Assembly: GCA_013423325.1 (NCBI GenBank)
Contig: BLJB01000013.1
Location: forward strand, 1 to 64,000
DNA: 64,000 nucleotides
Source: Usnea hakonensis
Taxonomy: Eukaryota; Ascomycota; Lecanoromycetes; Lecanorales; Parmeliaceae
Direction of reading: 5' to 3'
Notes under the pieces: generated by a model
The model's input: the letters and a program-made list of their open reading frames with translations, nothing else
What the model was told of the DNA's origin: nothing
Database searches by the model: none
Shown: piece after piece, positions 1 through 9,093 of the stretch
Position numbering within the stretch: the stretch's first letter is position 1
Layout: every line of letters starts with the position of its first letter
Translations under genes and position numbers: made by a program

Positions 1-540
1 CCTTTTTCGACTCTTTTTCGGCCTCCCAATTCGGCTACATTCGCTACCCAGAAAGCATGGAGGTAACAGGCGAAGGATGAATCACTGCAGGAGGAAGGCA
101 ATGAGAATGGTCAGGCATTGCTGGAAGCACTGTTATTGGCCAGGGAATTCAGCCCTACCAAATCAGTTTCGATTCGGCAAATCCTCGGACAATTCGCCAT
201 TCGGCTTGCTTTCATGGATTTGGATCACATGGATTCGTGATCTCTTTGCGGAGAAACCCGCACCAAAAGTACCTGTTTTCAGCGATTTTCTCACTTCAAC
301 ACCATGGTCCCCCAGCATTAATAAGATACAGCACTACTAACACCTCGCTGTCGCACCCTCGCTGTCGCCATTGGCCATGAGGACATGGCCTTTTTTCTTT
401 TTTGTGGGCATGTTGTCACGGTATGCCTCAGGCATGATTCCCAATTAGGCTTAGCGTGGCTTGGCGCCTTGGCATTGCGCACATATCGGTGCACTGTAGA
501 TACTCTTTCTTCCACACACACATTATTATATTATTATCCA
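1..540. other. left flank, no gene recognised
   Basis: Base composition is ordinary and CpA/TpG dinucleotides are at normal frequency, unlike the block that begins near 540. Short open frames exist on both strands (77-340, 318-521), but none resembles a known family and none has plausible splice extensions. I see no RNA gene here. Confidence 0.5.
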
Positions 541-3123
541 TACATATGACACCACTCATATCGTTTCCTGACATATAGAGAATAAGGAAGCTATAAAGAA
601 GAAGATATAAAAGGATAATAGAAAACTATATCTAGACCTAGATATAGTAAAGGCGAAATAGATAGCGAGTATAAGAAGACTAGTATTAGAAGGGGGTAAA
701 AAAAGGTACTTATTACTAATTATTAATATTACTATAGAAGAAATAGCCTCTAGACTAATATTAAGAGGCCTAGTTAAGATAGGGGAGGCGAAGGAGATAT
801 CGTACTATATATATAGAGTAGTATAGTATTTTAATTATTAGAAGTAAGACTATATAGTAGCCTACTATAAAAATAAGACTAGATATATCGAGTATAACTA
901 GAAGTATAATACTAGAAAGTATAATAAGATAGCTTTAAAGGCCCTTAAAGTATACGCGATATATAATAGTAAAGGCTATATAGCGTACTAGAGAATATAC
1001 CTGAGAAAGAGATAAAAGATCGAGAAGGTTACGAGAAAGCTAATACTAAGACTAATAATAACCTCTAATCTAGAAGGGGTAAGGCCTACTAAAGCGCTAA
1101 AGACTATTAATAGATTTATAATAGTTCCGTCTAGGAAGAAGAGAATATAAGATATAATTAATATAGAAAGCGGTTATAAAGAGGAAGACTCCGGGATATT
1201 TAGAAAAGCTCTTAAAGTAGAAAGATTAAAAAGATTTATAATAAAGGAGGTTAACTAAATATTACTATAAATCTTATCCGGGATAAGAATCTAGGGACTA
1301 ATAGGGGTAGCCTAACTATTTGAGTCCTAGGAAGTCTAGATATAAGATATCTAAAAATAGAACTCCTAGTTACTAAACTCCCTATAATAGAAAGTTAGAT
1401 CTTAATAATACTATAATATAATATAAGAGGCGAACTAGAAATAATAATAATACTACTTAATAACCTAGAGATAAAGTAGGCCGATATTTTAGCGATCTAG
1501 GAACCTTAGTAGAATATATATATAAAGTTATTATATAATCTAGGAACTAGCGAATTCTTCCTATTATATAGAGGCGAAGCGGGTATAAGAGTATATCTCT
1601 ATATTAATAAGAGGATTAATATTAATATATAAAAAGAAATATCCCTATCTAAAGATATTTATATTATTATTATAAAGTTTAAAGAAAAAGATAGAGCTAT
1701 AGAAAAAAAGGCGATTTAGATCCTTAATATATATAACCTTAGTCTATCCCTAGTTACTATTAATAATCTATTAAGCCTCCTAATACTAAAAAAGGAGATC
1801 TAGGGATAAGGGGAATAGATAGTAATAGAAGACTTTAACCTCTATTATCCGAACTAGAATAACTATAGGAGGTTTAGCTACTATAGGGAAGTAGATAAGC
1901 TACTAGAGATAATTATAAAAGTAGATATAAAATTTATACTTTCTAAAAACTCTATAATCTAAAAGGTAAAAGGTAGTAAAAGCGTAATAGACCTTATTTT
2001 TATAACGCTAGGACTAACTAAAATAATAAAATTATATAGAGTATATCTAGATCTATAGATAGGCTCTAACTACTTTCTAATATATATAGAGCTTAATCTA
2101 TTAATAGAAAAAACCCCTACTATTAGAAGAAGGGCGTAGAAAATAGTAAAGCTAGAAGCTATAAAAACTATAATTTAAGAGCTAGTCTACTCTTTATTTT
2201 CTAACTAGCTAAAAACTAGAGGAGAGATAAATAAATATTTAGAGGATATTATAATAGGCCTAAAGAAGGTAATAAAAGAGACTATTCTATAAGCTAAATT
2301 ATTAGATAGGGCTTAATTATTCTAAGACTATAACTATAGCGAGGCTATATAGAAGGCGAAACGCCTCGCGGCCGAATATTAGAATAGCCGCGGAAACTAG
2401 AGAGAAGAGGAATAATATATAACTATAAAATACTAGAATAAGATAATTAGTAGAGCTAAAATACTCGACTTTAAATAAGGAGTTTATAAAGTAGAAGAAT
2501 TATAGAAGGGGATCTAGAGGCTAGCTAAATAAACTAGATAAAATAATATAAATCTAAAACTACTATCTAAGTTCTTAATACTTAAAGACGGGGAAGTCGA
2601 TCTAGTAGGATTATTTAAAGGTAAGGTAGTAGTATTTTAAAGGACCTTCTTTCTACTACCCCTATAAATAGATCTTACTAATATCGAGGATATAGTCTAT
2701 CTAAATCTAATAGAGATAATTATAAAATTAATAGAAAAGAAGGTTAGAATAGTAATCTTCTACCTAAAATAGAATAAGGCCCTAGGGATAGATAGAATAC
2801 TAAATAGATTTCTAAAATTAGTTACTAGTAAGGCTCTTCTATAGCTTACTAGGCTCTTCTAGATATATATAAATTTAGACTACTATTCGAAAGAATTTAA
2901 AATCGCTAATATAATAGTCCTCTATAAATTAGATAAAGACGACTACTTAGAACTAAAATCGTACCGGCCGATCGCCCTACTAAGTACGTTAGGGAAGGCT
3001 CTAAAGATAGTTGTAGCTAAGAGACTTAGCGACTATACAGAGAAATATAACCTCCTCCCCCCGGAGCAGATAGGCGTACGGAAAGGCCGGTCCACCGAGA
3101 TAGCCCTGGAAACAATAGTTAAC

Positions 3124-3234
3124 TGTCACGAACAAGTAGTGTGTTAGTGGAGGACCCCTGCCTTAGCGGGGTCCGGGGCTCTTTTGGTCTTTTGGCCTAC
3201 CGGTTAGCGGTACTACCACCCGCATGCCGTGACA
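3124..3234 (+). repeat. left terminal repeat of the miniature element
   Basis: This 111 bp repeat has TG/CA termini inside a 7 bp inverted TGTCACG/CGTGACA pair. It differs from the right copy at four positions, and in each case this copy carries the CpA or TpG form. A tRNA-like A-box (TGGCCTACCGG, 3193-3203) lies in its 3' half. Confidence 0.85.
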
Positions 3235-3465
3235 GAATGGTAGCAACACCGGGTTCGAATCCCGGGTCGGACTGGTCAGCTTTGCGCAGGTTACTCGGCT
3301 GCACTCGGGTTTCGGTGGGGGGCTTAATGAACCCCTCGTGCCTTCCCTAGCTGCGTACTAGGCCATAGAGTAGCTTACGGGGCATACCCCGGGGGGCTCC
3401 TACTTGGAAACATGTAGTGTAGGCCAGCGCATGGGGGTATACGCCTTCTTTCAAAAGTGGGCAAT

Positions 3466-3576
3466 TGTCACGAATAAGTAGTATATTAGTGGAGGACCCC
3501 TACCTTAGCGGGGTCCGGGGCTCTTTTGGTCTTTTGGCCTACCGGTTAGCGGTACTACCACCCGCATGCCGTGACA
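3466..3576 (+). repeat. right terminal repeat of the miniature element
   Basis: This 111 bp copy is about 96% identical to the left repeat. All four differences are C-to-T in CpA or G-to-A in TpG context (around 3475, 3483, 3485 and 3502), as expected from RIP acting on this copy or leaking from the neighbouring LINE. Confidence 0.85.
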
Positions 3577-6500
3577 TTAACGTAGTACATACGGTATGGG
3601 GTAGCGGTAAGCAGTATATGGCCAGCCTACTCTCTCTAGACGTGGCGGGGGTATTCGATAACGTGTCCTACGAGCGGCTTCTCTATAACTTTAAATCTAA
3701 GGGGGTCCCCCCCTAGATAGTAAACTAGACGTCGAGCTTCCTTATAGAAAGAGTAATATTAATAACGCTAGAGTAGAAAATAAGCGAGGTAGAACTAGTA
3801 AAGATAGAGATCCTATAGGGATCCCCGATATCCCCTATATTATTTCTATTCTTTAATATATCGCTTATTAAGAAGTACTCGAAGCTAAAGCTAAACCTCT
3901 AAATTAGCGGTTTTATTAATAATATCTATCTACTAGCGTATAGGAAGAGTATAGAAGCTAATTATATAATATTTAAGATAGTCTATAAAATATATCTAAA
4001 GTAGATAAAAATATATAGAGTAATTTTTACCCCTAAAAAGTATAAGCTAGTCTATCTTACTAGAAGGCTAAAGCGCTTTAATATAAAAGCCGTAATAGAT
4101 CTAGGAGCGACTATTATAGAGTTAAAGGGTAGTATATAGGTACTAGACCTATACGTAGATAGAAAATTAAGGTAGGGCCCCTACCTTAAGAAGGTAAAGA
4201 CTAAAATAGCGTCCTAATACCTTATACTATTAATAATAGCGGCCTCGATATAGGGAATAACTCTAAATCGAGTACGTATAGTATATTAGGCTATAGTTCG
4301 ACCGGTAATAATATACGCGGTAGCTATTTAGTATAACCCGGTAAATATATAAGGAGCGATAAAGATACTAGGAAGATAGCTAGAAATAATCTAGAATAAG
4401 TATTTAAAATATATCTTGAGAGTATATAAGGTAATAAATATTAAGGAACTAGAGGTAGAGATAGATATTCCCCCTATATAGGTCTCTTTAGACTTAGCGA
4501 TCCTCTATTACTAAGCCCTTAGGGGTATATACGAGGTTACGAAAATTAGAAATATACGTATTTATAGAGTACTCCGAGGGAAGCGAGATCGTAAAGTAAA
4601 GGTACTACTAGTACCTATAATAGAGAAGTACTTATAGGCCGAGGGTACCCTCCCTAGGGGAAGATAGGAATAATATAATATAAGGAAGAGAGAAAGGAAG
4701 GAGATAGAGGTAATAAGAAGAAGAGTATGGGGCTAGAATAATATAGCCTAGCGTACTCTATAGAAAGGCTACCGTACGGGTATATCTAAAAATAAGAGGA
4801 TACTAGCTTAGGGTCCTAAGGACTAGAAAATAAGGAGAATACTTTATTATAACCTCGCGAAAGCCGAAAGCTCCGCCCTAATCTAGATACGAATAGAGAA
4901 GATCGGGCTAGTATAGTTCCTCTTCTATCGTAAGGTCCTAGGTATCTATATAGCTAACTATAAATACGGCTAGTTAAAATAGAATATTAAATATATCCTT
5001 ATCTTCTATTTAAGGCTAGAATAATTTAGACTAGTACTTCTAAAGTCTATAGAAACTAGTAATCTACGGAGAATACTAATTATTCTAAGAGGGGCGAGGG
5101 CGTTAACTAGATAGCTAATTTAATCTAGTCTTCTAGGCTAGTATTCCCTAGTAAAAGACTAATTATATAAGGGTAGAGCGACCTAAGGGATACTAATATT
5201 AATATAAAGGGGGTAAAGGAATACGAGCGTAGGAGGTACTAAGCGATAATAGTTAAAGGTAGTATATAGATTTAAAATAGTAGAGATAAGTAGGAGTACG
5301 ATAAGGTTTTTTACCTTAGTAGTAGTAATACTATAAAGGTTTCCCTTATATTATTGCTATAGAGCTTCCCGTAATTATCTTTTATATAGTTAGATAGACA
5401 CGAGTATGAATTCCAATCCAATCCAAAAGCTCTAGTAATAACCCTTTCGCCTTATACTCTAGCTAATAATCTTTTAGTAATAATCCTTTCTCCTCCTCCT
5501 CCTTCTCCTCCTCCTCCTCTTCCTCTATAGTCCTCCTCCTTCGAATAATACCGGCTAATAAGAGAAGGGACTAAGTTAGGGCCCTAGATAAAACCTTACT
5601 ATACTATACCTCCTATAGATAAGTCTCGTATATAAAGATCTATCTATAAGTTAATTAGAATATATTTCTAGTACAGTTTAGCTACCTAAGGCGTAATATA
5701 TAGGGAGTATAATTATAGAGCTCTACTATAGCCGTTACCAATTTTTTTTTTAGGACCTAATACCTAGAGGTTCTACTAAATTTTTAGTAGGGTATCTTCT
5801 TTCCTCCTCTTTATACTCTACCTAGGTACCTAGATACTATAATACTATTAATAACCTAATTATAGTAATAATTACTTAAAGCTTATAATACTTATATATT
5901 CTCGTCTTAAAAGCTAAGTAATATCGTACGGTCGAAAATTAATATTTTAGTTAGGGGTATTAATAACGTCGATATAGATCTCCTAATATCTAATAATATC
6001 TTTTTTTATATTCCCTATACTTATATATAACTCCAATATTATATAAGATACTCTTAATAATTAATATTACTACTACCAAATTCTAACTCTATACTAAAAA
6101 AGGTTTATCTTCTCTACTTTATTCTCCGCTCCAAGTTTTTTAATATATTCCCTTAGGTTATTAATACTATTAATATAGGTTATCCGATATTTAATAAGGG
6201 CCTTTTCTAGGCTCCCTATACCTATATAAGACTCCGATATAATACGAGATACTCCTAATCGTCGACGTTACCGCTACCAAAATCTAACTCCGTACTAAAA
6301 ATAGATATCTTCCCTACTCCGCTCTCCGCTCCGCTCTCCGCTATTATCTCCCCCCCTCTCTTACTATTACTATAGTACTAGGCCTAATATAGAAAAAAAA
6401 CGGGCTAAGAGAAAGCGGAGCTTATACGAGACGGAAACCCCCTCGTAGCTATCGGTCTAGTGAGTACTAGGGGGAGGAGAACCCTTCTCTCTTACTAGAT

Positions 6501-6713
6501 TTAGCGGTAGATCTAGACCCCCCTAGTAGCTACGCGTCTATTAAGATATTCGGGGGGGTAACGATTCGATTCCTACTCGTAGCTACTAAAATCGGGTTAG
6601 CCTAATTTTTTTTAGAAGGAAATTTTAGAAGTTACCTCTTAACCGCTACGCTACGGTAGCTTCTATAACGAGACTCTATTTTCTATATAATTTAATTTCC
6701 TTAGAGTATAAGT

Positions 6714-6952
6714 AGTAACTACTATTTATACTATAATAACTACTTATACTATAACGACTACTTATACTATAACGACTACTTATACTATAACGACTACTTA
6801 TACTATAATGACTACTTATACTATAATAACTACTTATACTATAACGACTACTTATACTATAACGACTACTTATACTATAATAACTACTTATACTATAACG
6901 ACTACTTATACTATAACGACTACTTATACTATAACGACTAGCTACTATTTAT
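6714..6952. repeat. 18 bp minisatellite
   Basis: About 13 head-to-tail copies of an 18 bp unit (consensus ACGACTACTTATACTATA), with an ACG/ATA/ATG wobble between copies. It contains essentially no CpA or TpG, so it has either been through RIP or derives from RIP-mutated sequence. Confidence 0.9.
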
Positions 6953-6989
6953 ACTATACTCCCACTACCATTTGTATACGCTAACCCGA

Positions 6990-7085
6990 TTTGGGGGGGT
7001 ATACGCCTAGGGGTTTGGGGGGTATACGCGCAGGGGTTTGGGGGGTATACGCGCAGGAGTTTGGGGGGTGTACGCGTAGGGGAAG
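6990..7085. repeat. G-rich ~23 bp tandem repeat
   Basis: Three to four imperfect copies of a unit with the core GGTTTGGGGGGTATACGCG. It contains runs of six to seven G, so it could form G-quadruplex-type structures. It marks the right part of the RIP block. Confidence 0.75.
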
Positions 7086-7330
7086 GGGGTATACGAATAG
7101 ACCCGGCCTATAATTATCGTATAGCCTTGTTACACCCAATATTAATCTAGTAACCTTAGTGCAAGACAAGCTCGTGAATAAAAGATATACCAGTAGACTT
7201 TATTAGAAATTAAAATATCTCGCGCCGAGTAGTACCCTCGAGAATTTCCGGATTTTATTTATCAAGTTACTTATTTAGGAAGGCGAACTAAGGTATTTCT
7301 AGTAAAATTATACGATTTTGCCCTCAGACT

Positions 7331-7955
7331 AGCTACCTGGAGGTTCCGTAGTAAGCAGAAGGCCCTAACCCGAAGGGGCTTAGGGGTGCCGCAGGCACTA
7401 GCTGCTCTGAGGGACTGAGGCAAGTTCTAAAGAAGTGTTTCAATGTACAGGGTACTGTATAGAATAGGTACTTAATTAAAAGTGATATATTACATACTTT
7501 TGTTTCATCAAATAACGACATTGTCAGACCTGGAACAGTTTCGCAATTTGTGAAATATTACAGAATGGGAAAGCCACTGGGAGCTAAGATTGTATCAAAT
7601 CCCGGTCCCTCACTGCTGATGAATATGGAAGCCCGTAGTACACAATGGATTCTCGGCCACAGAAGAACACACAACTTGTTCGTAACATCTTTTCAGTCAT
7701 CTTGACCCCAATCAAACCTTCTGGCAGGAGCTACTTTCTCTTGCGGACCCTACTTCACAGCTCCTAGAATTGGTCGCACCTTTGCAAAGCCATACACTCA
7801 CTGGCTTATGCACAGTCACATCTCTTCATCCTCTAGCTGAAGCTCGCTGGCCGCTACCAGGTCGAACAGCCACTTGCCTACTACGGCTGTCCTAAAACCA
7901 TACTGACTTCGGGCAGTCCTCGAAGCCTTCTTCTACTCAGCACTCAATCTTCAGC
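7331..7955. other. intergenic, upstream of sulfotransferase-like gene
   Basis: Ordinary composition returns here. No gene is recognised. The last 150 bp is pyrimidine-rich and probably holds the promoter and leader of the gene starting at 7956. Confidence 0.5.
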
Positions 7956-8741
7956 ATGGGCCAGCAAGCTTCCGTACCAAAACCCGGAGTCAAGTTACAG
8001 GTCATCGGCGCCGGTCTTTCCCGCACAGGCACCGCTTCGTTCAGCCGCGCTCTAGAGATAATCCTCGACGGCCCTGTGTACCATGGCGGTACGCAAGCAA
8101 CACTAGGCCCCGAGATCGAGATAAAGTCATGGATCAAAGTGCTCTCGCATTGGCCGGCACGCAACGATTCTGAAAAGCGCCTCATCCTGGACACTATGGC
8201 TGGCCGACTCGATGGTTATGCGGCCACCACCGACGCGCCGGCTTCAGGGCTTGTGCCGGAACTAATGGAATTGTATCCTGACGCCAAGATCATTTGCACG
8301 GTGCGCGATGCCAAGTCGTGGGCGAAAAGTGTGGAGGGTCTCAGCAATACGGCGACCATGTGGTTCCTACGCTTCGTTCTCTTTCCGCTGCCGACGTTGC
8401 GCTTCTTTGTCGACTACATTAACCTGCTGCGCGATGCGTGGATTAAGCTCTATGGTGAGAGCGAGCCGCTCACCGTACAGACGTACAACCGTCACATCGA
8501 CTGGCTCAAAGAGGTAGTGCCCACAGACCGCTTGGTATTCTTTGATGTGAAAGATGGCTGGGGGCCATTATGTAAGGCGCTGGGAAAGGAGGTGCCGGAT
8601 GGAATCGCGTTCCCGCGGATCAATGACGGTGAGGCGATCGATCGCTTTGCCGCGAAGCATGTTCGAAGAGGTTTAGTCAGGTGGGCTGGGATCATGACGG
8701 TGGGCGTTATTGTCATTGCGGTCATGATTATGCAAAGATGA
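7956..8741 (+). CDS. sulfotransferase-like P-loop protein (Sulfotransfer_4 type)
   Basis: A single-exon gene of 261 codons. The N-terminal GAGLSRTGTASF stretch (residues 18-29) is the phosphate-binding loop of PAPS-dependent sulfotransferases in the fungal Sulfotransfer_4 family. A second conserved stretch, TVRDAKSW (about residues 111-118), matches the 3'-phosphate-binding arginine/serine region. The C-terminus ends in a hydrophobic segment (about residues 240-258) with only two residues after it, as in a tail anchor. The N-terminus (MGQQAS) fits the N-myristoylation pattern G2...S6. The family also includes members of unproven activity, so the substrate is unknown. It converges with the diterpene cyclase on the opposite strand, 352 bp away, and could modify its product; this is inference from position only. 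Confidence 0.85.
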   Translation: MGQQASVPKPGVKLQVIGAGLSRTGTASFSRALEIILDGPVYHGGTQATLGPEIEIKSWIKVLSHWPARNDSEKRLILDTMAGRLDGYAATTDAPASGLVPELMELYPDAKIICTVRDAKSWAKSVEGLSNTATMWFLRFVLFPLPTLRFFVDYINLLRDAWIKLYGESEPLTVQTYNRHIDWLKEVVPTDRLVFFDVKDGWGPLCKALGKEVPDGIAFPRINDGEAIDRFAAKHVRRGLVRWAGIMTVGVIVIAVMIMQR

Positions 8742-9093
8742 ATTCGATGCCTTGCTCAAGCATCCGCGATAAACCTGTGGCATAACGATGCTTGCGTGCA
8801 GACGTGTTGTTGTCGAGCCTCTGTATTATTGCAGAGCATAAGAAAACCATGCTTACTTTTTAATTCTTTCGAGGCGAGGACTAATGAAGTTCTTGCTGTG
8901 ATCATGCAGACCTCTATGCTAATGTTTGTACGCAAGACTCTGTACAAATCTATGTATCTCAAAACATCGTGGTATCCACCAAAATGCTTTGTTACTCATG
9001 GACTCCTATCAGCTCTCGGGCATTGCAAGACAATAAACATCGGAGGACCAACAGATCGCACGCCTCGAGACAACACAAGTCGCCACTTCCATA
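8742..9093. other. convergent intergenic spacer
   Basis: A 352 bp gap lies between the 3' ends of the sulfotransferase-like gene and the cyclase. Reading both strands, I find no class I terpene synthase motif (DDxxD or NSE) and no other coding signal. The gap is too short for a missing alpha domain of about 300 residues. Confidence 0.6.

Larger units (their letters stand above)
3124..3576 (+). mobile_element. miniature LTR-like element (TRIM-like) inside the LINE
   Basis: A 453 bp insertion has two 111 bp direct terminal repeats (3124-3234 and 3466-3576). Each begins TGTCACG and ends CGTGACA. The element is flanked by TTAAC on both sides (3119-3123 and 3577-3581), a perfect 5 bp target-site duplication. 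Removing the insertion and one TTAAC restores the reading frame of the host reverse transcriptase. The internal 231 bp has no coding capacity. A TGG-starting, primer-binding-like stretch begins 3 nt after the left repeat (3238), and a purine-rich stretch lies just before the right repeat (about 3454-3463). These are the hallmarks of a terminal-repeat retrotransposon in miniature. Orientation is assigned from the PBS-like site and is less certain than the boundaries. Confidence 0.82.
570..5170 (+). mobile_element. RIP-killed Tad1-type LINE retrotransposon
   Basis: A non-LTR retrotransposon on the + strand, recognisable only as broken reading frames. In order I see: a gag-type CCHC knuckle (941-1000) with altered ligands; an endonuclease (EEP) core with an EDFNLYYP-like stretch at 1819-1857; reverse transcriptase blocks at 2959-2985 (YRPIALLS), 3630-3715 (SLDVAGVFDNVS) and 3909-3935 (the FxDD block); an RT-thumb-like segment near 4130-4320; and a C-terminal cysteine-region remnant near 4906-4980, followed by the usual Tad1 C-terminal tail up to about 5160. 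TAG and TAA stops occur throughout. CpA and TpG are almost absent while CpG survives, which is the signature of RIP in ascomycetes. A second element interrupts the RT at 3124-3576. The exact ends are uncertain, and no poly-A tail or target duplication is visible. Confidence 0.88.
5171..7330. repeat. AT-rich RIP-degraded repeat DNA
   Basis: This block has the same CpA/TpG depletion as the LINE but no recognisable protein remnant on either strand. It contains a CTC/CCT-rich run (about 5487-5540), a pair of diverged roughly 88 bp duplicates (6014-6100 and 6216-6303), an 18 bp minisatellite (6714-6952) and a short G-rich tandem repeat (6990-7085). It probably holds remains of further transposons whose identity is lost. 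Normal dinucleotide content returns near 7330. Confidence 0.7.

Noticed and set aside
3193..3275. tRNA gene
   Set aside because: A-box and B-box are present, but the sequence between and around them does not give a cloverleaf with a 7 bp acceptor and anticodon arm; the boxes fall across the border of a terminal repeat.
3124..3576. Two separate MITEs with TGTCACG/CGTGACA inverted ends
   Set aside because: The inverted ends are real, but only the outer ends of the pair carry the TTAAC duplication, so both copies came in as one unit.
6531..6594. tRNA or SINE remnant (GATTCGATTCC B-box-like, GTAGCTACG/CGTAGCTAC stem)
   Set aside because: No A-box at proper distance and no cloverleaf; in AT-rich mutated DNA the match is weak.
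8756..8962. Missing class I exon of the diterpene cyclase on the minus strand
   Set aside because: No DDxxD, NSE/DTE or helical pattern; only 68 codons.
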